A DNA stretch of 12,721 bases from positions 1-12,721 of the forward strand of contig SLDF01000084.1 in assembly GCA_007125435.1 (NCBI GenBank), given 5' to 3'. This stretch comes from Saprospiraceae bacterium. GTDB lineage: Bacteria > Bacteroidota > Bacteroidia > Chitinophagales > Saprospiraceae. Below the pieces are notes generated by a model, which did no database searches, was not told the origin of the DNA, and saw nothing but the letters and a program-made list of their open reading frames with translations. Shown here piece by piece: positions 7,936-12,721 of this stretch (position 1 is the first letter of the stretch; every line of letters begins with the position of its first letter). The translations under genes and the position numbers were made by a program.

Positions 7936-7967
7936 GCAATATTCTCATACAGTTATTGCTCGTTTTT
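7936..7967 (+). terminator. Weak possible terminator after the regulator gene
   Basis: GCAATA (7936-7941) and TATTGC (7954-7959) form a 6-bp stem with a 12-base loop, followed by TCGTTTTTATT. Position, 30 bases after the regulator's stop, fits a terminator, but the stem is short and AT-rich. The rest of the spacer to 8145 is AT-rich with no coding frame; no convincing promoter for the kinase gene was found in it. Confidence 0.35.
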
Positions 7968-8145
7968 ATTGTGGTTTTTTCTATTTTAGTTATTTTTGAG
8001 ATCGGACAAAGCATTGTGTTTTTATTTCTGCTTCACAGTCACTTTTTACAATTGGTGGTTTGTCTATAGAAGAATATCAAAGACACAGCTTAGGTTTATT
8101 TTTAGAATTAAAGCTCCCGTTTGATTAGGACATAAATTATATTGG

Positions 8146-9354
8146 ATGAAGACATTAAATGTAGCAGGACAAAAGGTATTGGTAAGAGTAGATTTCAATG
8201 TGCCATTAAATCAATCGTATGAAGTGACAGATGATACGCGCATAAGATTGGCGGCACCGACGATAAAGCATTTACTAAAAGAAGGTGCTGCGGTCATTTT
8301 GATGTCTCATCTGGGCAGACCACAGAAAAAGTTAAAAGCCGATGGTTCTATTGATAGAGAAAAATTTACCCTGGCACACATCATTGATGTTTTATCAGAC
8401 CATGTAGGTGTTCAGGTAAAATTTGCCCATGATTGTATAGGTGGGGAGGCCCGATCCATGTCAGATGCCTTAAAACCGGGAGAAGTCTTGTTACTAGAAA
8501 ATACGAGATTTGAGCCAGGTGAGGAAAAAGGTGACGAAAGTATGGCCAAGTCTTTAGCCGCATTGGCTGATATTTATGTTAATGATGCCTTTGGTACGGC
8601 GCATAGAGCTCATGCTTCTACGGCGATCATTGCGCGTTACTTTTCTACAGATAAGAGGTCTTTTGGCTTCTTGATGGAATCTGAGCTTAAGAGCGCAGAG
8701 CATATCCTCGGCCAGCCGGATAAGCCATTTACAGCCATAGTAGGTGGCGCTAAGGTCTCAGATAAGATCTTATTGCTTGAGCGATTGGCCAAGGTTGCTG
8801 ATAATATCATTATTGGCGGAGGTATGGCTTATACCTTCATCAAAGCAATGGGTGGTGATACAGGCAATTCCTTAGTAGAAGAAGATAGAGTAGATCTGGC
8901 AGGCAGTCTGCTCAAGGAAGATGCAGATACAGCCACTATATATATACCGGTAGATTCAGTCTGCGCTGCGGCTTTTGATAATGATGCCGATCGGGCAATT
9001 CACAGAAGTATGGCTATTCCTGCTAATTGGATGGGACTGGATATAGGGCCGGATGCCATCGAAGACTTTTCTCAGGTCATCGCTGATTCTAAGACGATCC
9101 TATGGAATGGGCCAATGGGCGTTTTTGAGATGTCTAATTTTGCATTGGGTACACGTAAGATTGCAGAGGCTGTCGCCAAGGCCACTTCTAATGGCGCTTA
9201 CTCCCTGGTCGGTGGTGGTGACTCTGTAGCGGCAGTGACAAGTATGGGGCTTTCAGATCAGATCAGCTTCGTGTCTACCGGTGGTGGCGCTATGCTTGAA
9301 CTACTGGAAGGTAAAACCCTACCCGGAGTAGCTGCCATTAAGGGCGACGAATAA
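8146..9354 (+). CDS. pgk: Phosphoglycerate kinase
   Basis: This cytosolic glycolytic enzyme reversibly transfers phosphate from 1,3-bisphosphoglycerate to ADP, giving 3-phosphoglycerate and ATP. The 402 residues are full length for bacteria. The N-terminal substrate domain has RVDFNVPL (14-21), then SHLGRP (54-59), the LLLENTRF stretch, and NDAFGTAHRAHAST, which contains the family's basic-patch histidine. The C-terminal nucleotide domain has VGGAKVSDKI, NGPMGVFE and the glycine-rich GGGDS near 356-360. No expected motif is missing. The start is the ATG at 8146; MKTLNVAGQK is a few residues shorter than typical N-termini but reaches the conserved core. The preceding bases contain no Shine-Dalgarno match. 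It appears to be a single-gene unit, since both neighbours are unrelated in function. Confidence 0.98.
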   Translation: MKTLNVAGQKVLVRVDFNVPLNQSYEVTDDTRIRLAAPTIKHLLKEGAAVILMSHLGRPQKKLKADGSIDREKFTLAHIIDVLSDHVGVQVKFAHDCIGGEARSMSDALKPGEVLLLENTRFEPGEEKGDESMAKSLAALADIYVNDAFGTAHRAHASTAIIARYFSTDKRSFGFLMESELKSAEHILGQPDKPFTAIVGGAKVSDKILLLERLAKVADNIIIGGGMAYTFIKAMGGDTGNSLVEEDRVDLAGSLLKEDADTATIYIPVDSVCAAAFDNDADRAIHRSMAIPANWMGLDIGPDAIEDFSQVIADSKTILWNGPMGVFEMSNFALGTRKIAEAVAKATSNGAYSLVGGGDSVAAVTSMGLSDQISFVSTGGGAMLELLEGKTLPGVAAIKGDE

Positions 9355-9393
9355 ATATACAGCATGTGAGGGAGTCTATTTCTGGTTGTTGTC

Positions 9394-9427
9394 AGTTATT
9401 TATTAATGCCAATGCTGATAAATAACT
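9394..9427. other. Perfect 10-bp inverted repeat after pgk
   Basis: AGTTATTTAT (9394-9403) and ATAAATAACT (9418-9427) form a perfect AT-rich stem around a 14-base loop, between the pgk stop and mntA. It could be a weak terminator for pgk or an operator for the antitoxin gene 42 bases further on. There is no T-run after it. Its role is undecided. Confidence 0.45.
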
Positions 9428-9468
9428 AAGAGGCAAATTGATAAACTACGGACTAGAAGACCAACTTT

Positions 9469-9771
9469 ATGAAAATATCTGATGAAAATATAGAACAAAT
9501 AAAACAGCTTTGTAAAAAATACAGGGTGAAAAGCTTTTCCGTTTTTGGCTCGGTACTGACGGATAATTTTTCTTCAAACTCCGATATTGATTTTGTGGTT
9601 GACTTTGATGAAAATGATCCAATTAAATATACCGACTTGTATTTCCAATTGAAGGATAAACTGGAGAAAATTTTAAAACGGCAAATTGACTTAGTCGAAG
9701 AGCGTGGAATTAGGAATTCTTTCTTTAGAAAGCAATTAGACCAGTCTAAAGTAGTCATCTATGGACAATAA
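9469..9771 (+). CDS. mntA: MntA-type minimal nucleotidyltransferase antitoxin
   Basis: MntA proteins are small DNA-polymerase-beta-fold nucleotidyltransferases that silence the partner HEPN ribonuclease HepT by adding AMP to a tyrosine near its active site. The 100 residues show FGS with the GS pair at 27-28, exactly ten residues, then D39-I-D41, matching GSx10DxD, and a third acidic residue at D74 in QIDLVEE. All catalytic residues appear intact. The gene overlaps the following hepT reading frame by 11 bases (ATG at 9761), the usual arrangement of the pair. Base composition is more AT-rich than the neighbouring pgk, which suggests an acquired module. Because hepT is broken downstream, this antitoxin is probably an orphan here. 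It may persist as a relic or neutralise toxins acquired elsewhere; that is inference. Confidence 0.92.
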   Translation: MKISDENIEQIKQLCKKYRVKSFSVFGSVLTDNFSSNSDIDFVVDFDENDPIKYTDLYFQLKDKLEKILKRQIDLVEERGIRNSFFRKQLDQSKVVIYGQ

Positions 9772-10076
9772 AACCAAAGCTTGGATTGAGGATATATTAA
9801 GGTCAATCGATGAGATATTTGAATTTTTGCCCGAAAAAAGAGATTTTTTTTGAGTTTAAGAATGACTTGAAGACTAAAAAGGCTGTTGAGAGAAATATTG
9901 AAATAATCGGGGAAGCTGTTAATAGAATTGTAAAAAAAAGTGGCTCTGTAGTAAAAATACAAAACGCAAAACAAATTATAGGAACTCGAAACAGAATTGC
10001 ACACGAATATGATAATATTTCAGACGAAGTAATATGAACCATAATTGTCAGGGAACTTCCGAGACTAAAGGAGTAA
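9761..10076 (+). pseudogene. hepT: HepT (HEPN-domain RNase toxin), frameshifted and with a premature stop
   Basis: HepT is the HEPN ribonuclease partner of MntA. Translation from the ATG at 9761 gives MDNKTKAWIEDILRSIDEIF and then stops after 30 codons at TGA 9851-9853. An 8-T run (9844-9851) causes this: with seven T the frame continues as DFFEFKND and on through a normal HepT core, IIGEAVNRI, to RNRIAHEY, which contains the RNase motif Rx4HxY (residues 76-83 of the repaired protein). A second lesion follows: TGA at 10035-10037 sits where the family usually has a tryptophan codon (EVI-stop-TIIVRELPRLKE), 12 codons before TAA 10074-10076. An ATG at 9810 could start the second frame, but its first residues are out-of-frame HepT. 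Two lesions favour true decay over a read error. A palindromic element begins one base after the TAA. Confidence 0.85.
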
Positions 10077-10077
10077 A

Positions 10078-10255
10078 TTTAACCCGCTTTATGCATTAGC
10101 GATTTCTATTACGGCTTGAAATGGCTTCAAAATAAGGCGCTTTGCTTGATTTCGCTCATTCACCATAGGGGTGACTATGCTTCAATCGCGAAATCACTTA
10201 TTTTATCGCCATTTAAACCCTCACTACGAAACCCTAATGCATAAAGCGGGTTAAA
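10078..10255. repeat. 178-bp palindromic MITE-like element with perfect 22-bp terminal inverted repeats
   Basis: The left end at 10078-10099 (TTTAACCCGCTTTATGC...) is the exact reverse complement of 10234-10255. Complementarity continues inward in blocks: TTTC, then AAATGGC with AAAATAAG, then GATTTCGC paired with GCGAAATC, and CACC paired with GGTG near the centre. The element could fold into one long, interrupted hairpin. TTAA occurs at both outer edges, so the true ends could be a TTAA duplication around a slightly shorter repeat. There is no transposase inside. It abuts the decayed hepT and may have landed at that gene's end. It could also terminate transcription from both sides. Confidence 0.75.
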
Positions 10256-10261
10256 ACTTAA

Positions 10262-10299
10262 AAAATAAACGCTCAGTCCATTGGCATATGTGCGCAATG
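10262..10299 (-). terminator. Possible terminator of the GreA/GreB-like gene
   Basis: CCATTG plus GCA pairs with TGC, a one-base bulge and CAATGG (10277-10299), a 9-bp stem with a TATG tetraloop. Read on the minus strand it is followed by a T-rich stretch (GTTTATTTTTT, ending near 10262). It lies about 70 bases beyond the stop of the minus-strand gene. The distance and mixed T-run keep this tentative. Confidence 0.4.
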
Positions 10300-10369
10300 G
10301 GATATTAATATATCAATAAAAAGTCCAAGTACTAAAATCCTTTTTGTGTGTAGCTTATTCATAGCAAAT

Positions 10370-10825
10370 CTAATACACGTCGAGTATATCATATTTAATA
10401 CCATTCATGTCAAATGTTTCGCCTTTTGTCTTGCCTCTCATGGCGGCAAAAATCGGTGCTTCTGTTGACAGGCCAAAAACTTTCTTGCCTTCTGCCTCAA
10501 CCTCCTCTATAGATACGCATACGAAGAATGTTCGCTTGTCTGTGACGACTACGCTTCCCATTTCTACTTCATTTCTTTCTTTTTCTATATCAATACCTCT
10601 TAGGATTTGCATTTCATATTTGAGAAAGTCAAGCTCTTTCTTCATTTCATTTAACATCGTAAGCTGCTCTGCTGCTTCATTTCTGTCAGTTTGACTTGGT
10701 GTATTGTCGCGATTGTACATGTTTTCTTCCATCTCTTCGATTTCACCGGAAAAGTTATTTATCAGCTCGCTTTGCCTATCCATACAGGCTTGAAATATTG
10801 AAGACTTTGGTATTCTGTTATCCAC
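10370..10825 (-). CDS. GreA/GreB-like transcription factor (C-terminal FKBP-like domain)
   Basis: GreA/GreB factors enter the RNA polymerase secondary channel with a coiled coil and bind it with an FKBP-like C-terminal domain. The 151 residues have a helical, charged N-terminal half (about 10-80) with two heptad-like arms joined by an acidic, polar turn (NRDNTPSQTDRNEA). A C-terminal domain of about 65 residues follows, with VEMGSVVVTDKRTFFV, a central APIFAAMRGKTKGETF and a final IKYDILDVY, the Gre_C pattern. The start is the GTG at 10825; it gives the N-terminal length usual for this Bacteroidota family, whereas the next ATG (10783) would cut into the first helix. Proteins of this type are often labelled 3-oxoacyl-ACP synthase in public records, which the sequence does not support. 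True transcript-cleavage activity cannot be read from sequence alone. It is probably monocistronic: 347 bases separate it from the next minus-strand gene. Confidence 0.72.
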   Translation of the reverse strand: MDNRIPKSSIFQACMDRQSELINNFSGEIEEMEENMYNRDNTPSQTDRNEAAEQLTMLNEMKKELDFLKYEMQILRGIDIEKERNEVEMGSVVVTDKRTFFVCVSIEEVEAEGKKVFGLSTEAPIFAAMRGKTKGETFDMNGIKYDILDVY

Positions 10826-10913
10826 TTTATTCTTTTTTTATAATTAATAATCCACCTACAATCCTGTCGGCTATGATTTGGTGCACTTCAAGATGTCGTT
10901 ATTACTACTGCTT

Positions 10914-11031
10914 TGCATCAGCGCTGCGGAGTGGGTCACGAGCGATCAGCGAGTGAGTCCAAAGGACCGAGCGAATAGCGAGCCCCGAAGCATAGCGACC
11001 CGACGACGAAAGGAGAAGGGTGATGCCCAAA
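10914..11031 (-). repeat. Dispersed repeat, copy 2 (inverted relative to the copy at 4401-4513)
   Basis: Read on the minus strand it begins TTTGGGCATCACCCT (11031-11017) and ends CGCTGATGCA (10923-10914), the same limits as copy 1. It differs mainly by a few extra bases near the start and by substitutions at loop positions; the GTCC/GGAC hairpin stem is kept. It is flanked by ATGTCGTT (10892-10899) and AACGACAT (11031-11038), an 8-bp inverted pair that copy 1 lacks. It fills the middle of the spacer 10826-11172; the remaining bases there show no gene or clear promoter. Confidence 0.8.
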
Positions 11032-11172
11032 ACGACATTGTTATTCGGTTCGTTAACACAGCAAACTTATTCCAATTATTTCAATTCCCACTTGACAAAT
11101 GTCATATAAATTCGCCTTATTTAATGATTATTATTAGAGATTGCCCGGAAGCTTGCCGACGGTTATGTTTGG

Positions 11173-11823
11173 TTAGAATTTAAAATCGCCCGAACCCAAC
11201 TCTCTGAAATGCCCATTCATAGCGACCCTTTCTCTCAATCTGTCGACTGTGGACATTGTAGGTATTATGGTTTCGAGAAAGTCAATGATGTAATCCTGTC
11301 TCTTATTCTCTGACTCGATACAAAGTAGCTCGTACTCCTGCTCTAAGCTCAAACCGATGTAATGGCCAACTTCAAATGTACTGAGATCTGAACGATCCGT
11401 AAGTCCCGGCTTTTTCACCTGAAGTGATTGATAAACCTTTCTTATCAATTGCATCATTTTTTGTTGCTTGTCGGTGTCAGATGTTGTTTCATTATCCAGC
11501 CAATGTACACTGGCGCCATCATATAAGTGACCAGCCATAGGGCTGTAAACAGTCTGTATGTCAAATCTGCGAATGCCCTCCACTACAATGTCCATCCTGC
11601 CATCTGCATATTTTTTTACAACTTGCTTTACTGAAGCTGATGTGCCAACTTTAAGTAGACGCCCATTGCTGACAGTGGGTATTCCAAATACACTATTTGA
11701 CTCCACGCTGTCACTGATGAGCTCCCTATATCGTGGCTCAAAAATATGCAGATTCAATTCCTCCCCTGGGAAGAGGACTAGATTTAATGGGAATACAGGA
11801 ATATCTTCTGTTTCAGCCTTCAT
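11173..11823 (-). CDS. Stand-alone Lon substrate-binding (LON N-terminal) domain protein
   Basis: The 216 residues match the Lon protease N-terminal substrate-binding domain: IPVFPLNLVLFPGEELNLHIFEPRYRELI at residues 8-36, then FGIPTV, a GTSASVKQVVKKYADGRMDIVVEGIRRF stretch around 60-87, and a helical bundle to the end. No Walker A or Ser-Lys protease dyad is present, and the length is that of the small single-domain family rather than a truncated Lon. Such proteins are common in bacteria; their role is not established beyond probable peptide or protein binding. The ATG at 11823 is preceded by AAAGAAG, a weak ribosome-binding match. The gene is on the same strand as the GreA/GreB-like gene, but a repeat-filled spacer makes cotranscription unlikely. 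No signal peptide, so it is cytoplasmic. Confidence 0.88.
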   Translation of the reverse strand: MKAETEDIPVFPLNLVLFPGEELNLHIFEPRYRELISDSVESNSVFGIPTVSNGRLLKVGTSASVKQVVKKYADGRMDIVVEGIRRFDIQTVYSPMAGHLYDGASVHWLDNETTSDTDKQQKMMQLIRKVYQSLQVKKPGLTDRSDLSTFEVGHYIGLSLEQEYELLCIESENKRQDYIIDFLETIIPTMSTVDRLRERVAMNGHFRELGSGDFKF

Positions 11824-12172
11824 CTTCTTTGTAGTTTATTATAAATGACATACTCTGCATGTGCTGTAAAAAAAAATCATTGAGAATTAAGGACAACTGC
11901 TAATCGCCTGCAGGTTTACAACACAGATAGGACTGTCATGTGCTGCTTCCTCAGCTGGGACACATCATTGTCACAATCTATTAAGCGGCTCTCCATCATT
12001 ACGGTTCTAAACCATTTTATGCAACCGTCAATGTCAAGGTAACGCATCTCACGCCATAGAGGTTGTTGTTATGGGTGTTTACATTCTACTATATTTATGA
12101 CATGACCATAAAATTAGACATTTACGATCTTGGAAACAATTCATTAATAGAGAGGTTTAACCGTCTAGGTTT

Positions 12173-12180
12173 TACATTTG
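12173..12180 (+). promoter_or_regulatory. Possible -7 element of the hydrolase gene
   Basis: TACATTTG matches TAnnTTTG and would give a start near 12185 and a leader of about 40 bases. I found no good TTTG at the usual distance upstream, so the call is weak. The 400-base spacer 11824-12224 between the divergent LON-domain and hydrolase genes otherwise holds nothing I can assign. Confidence 0.3.
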
Positions 12181-12224
12181 CAGAACTTATACATTGATAA
12201 TTCAACGCATACTTAAGCTTTTAT

Positions 12225-12721
12225 ATGGATTTGAGTTTTAAAGAATATGGTGCCGGTCATCCTTTTGTTATTTTGCATGGTCTATTTGGGATGGGAGACA
12301 ATTGGTCGACGCTTGGCAGGAGGTTTGGCGATCATTTTCTGACATTTACCCCCGACATGCGCAATCATGGGCGATCACCCCATCTTCCTGAAATGGACTA
12401 CCCTTCTATGTCAAGGGACATTCATGCATTTGTCGAGGAGAATTGGCTATATAATGCCTTTCTCATGGGGCATTCTATGGGAGGTAAGATTGCTATGCAA
12501 GCGGCTTTGGACAATAACGATCTCTTTGAGAAGCTAATTGTTGTCGATATTGCGCCAAGGGCATACAATGGAGGCCACGATGACATCTTCAAGGCAATGA
12601 TGAGCCTTGACCTGAGCACCATGGCTGACAGGAAGGCCATACAAGCAGAGCTCCAGGAGAAGATTCAGGATAAGGGTATTGTACAGTTCATCCTTAAAAA
12701 TATCGTATTCGATAAGACTCT
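12225..12721 (+). CDS. Alpha/beta-fold hydrolase, YbfF-like esterase (3' end beyond window)
   Basis: The first 165 residues of a serine hydrolase are visible. From the ATG at 12225 (MDLSFKEYGAGHPFVILHG) there is the oxyanion-hole motif HGLFGMGDNW (18-27), the strand-4 region DMRNHGRS (44-51), and the nucleophile elbow GHSMGG (82-87) with serine 84. It continues with VVDIAPRAY, a segment typical of the YbfF esterase group, in which a related DIAP motif follows the elbow. The catalytic Asp and His would lie in the missing part or just beyond it. The family normally has about 250-260 residues, so about a third is cut off by the window. It is divergent from the LON-domain gene. The natural substrate is unknown; short acyl or thio-esters are usual for the family. 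Confidence 0.92.
   Translation, partial: MDLSFKEYGAGHPFVILHGLFGMGDNWSTLGRRFGDHFLTFTPDMRNHGRSPHLPEMDYPSMSRDIHAFVEENWLYNAFLMGHSMGGKIAMQAALDNNDLFEKLIVVDIAPRAYNGGHDDIFKAMMSLDLSTMADRKAIQAELQEKIQDKGIVQFILKNIVFDKT

Noticed and set aside
10035..10037. TGA read as tryptophan (alternative genetic code) in hepT
   Set aside because: The regulator gene at 7499 ends properly with TGA and other genes use TGG for tryptophan, so the standard code applies and this is a nonsense change.
10696..11183. Plus-strand open frames over the GreA/GreB-like gene start and the repeat
   Set aside because: They run through the dispersed repeat and antisense to a real gene; residues are low-quality (Arg/Ser/Tyr-rich) with no domain.
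12102..12197. 31-codon frame upstream of the hydrolase (MTIKLDIYDL...)
   Set aside because: Looks mildly protein-like, but it is short, has no promoter ahead of it, overlaps the hydrolase's -7 candidate, and resembles no known small protein.

Overview
The window looks like a chromosomal segment from a member of the Bacteroidota. The signs are the C-terminal part of the giant type IX secretion translocon SprA, an adjacent PorV/PorQ-family outer-membrane protein, promoters of the Bacteroidota type (TTTG, about 20 bp, TAnnTTTG), weak or absent Shine-Dalgarno sequences, and a GreA/GreB-like protein of a type common in this phylum. A Saprospiria-like lineage is possible, but the sequence alone does not settle it.

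Layout. Positions 1-5778 (+) hold sprA (5' end cut off by the window) and a porV2-like gene, both for protein export across the outer membrane and/or gliding. A spacer of about 420 bp follows (5779-6200). It carries a strong promoter match and a 201-bp palindromic, MITE-like element. Positions 6201-7906 hold a divergent pair: a COG0523 metal-chaperone GTPase (-) and a Fur/Zur-type regulator (+). A 7-1-7 inverted repeat in their shared spacer looks like the regulator's operator, so this reads as a small zinc-homeostasis unit. Phosphoglycerate kinase (8146-9354, +) follows. Next comes an AT-rich accessory insert: an MntA-type nucleotidyltransferase antitoxin with an intact active site (9469-9771), and an overlapping HepT (HEPN) toxin gene broken by a frameshift in an 8-T run and a TGG-to-TGA-type stop (9761-10076). 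The insert ends at a second palindromic element with perfect 22-bp terminal inverted repeats (10078-10255). Positions 10370-11823 (-) hold the GreA/GreB-like factor and a stand-alone Lon substrate-binding-domain protein. At 12225 a YbfF-like alpha/beta hydrolase (+) begins and runs off the window.

Repeats. Two diverged copies of one roughly 115-bp dispersed repeat lie in opposite orientation at 4401-4513 and 10914-11031. With the two palindromic elements, almost every large spacer here carries repeat DNA.

No rRNA, tRNA, CRISPR array, transposase or replication origin was seen. No clearly new multi-gene system was found. The best leads are the decayed MntA/HepT module next to a mobile-looking palindrome, the proposed Zur operator, and two promoters that would give leaderless messages, one of which reads into a palindromic element.
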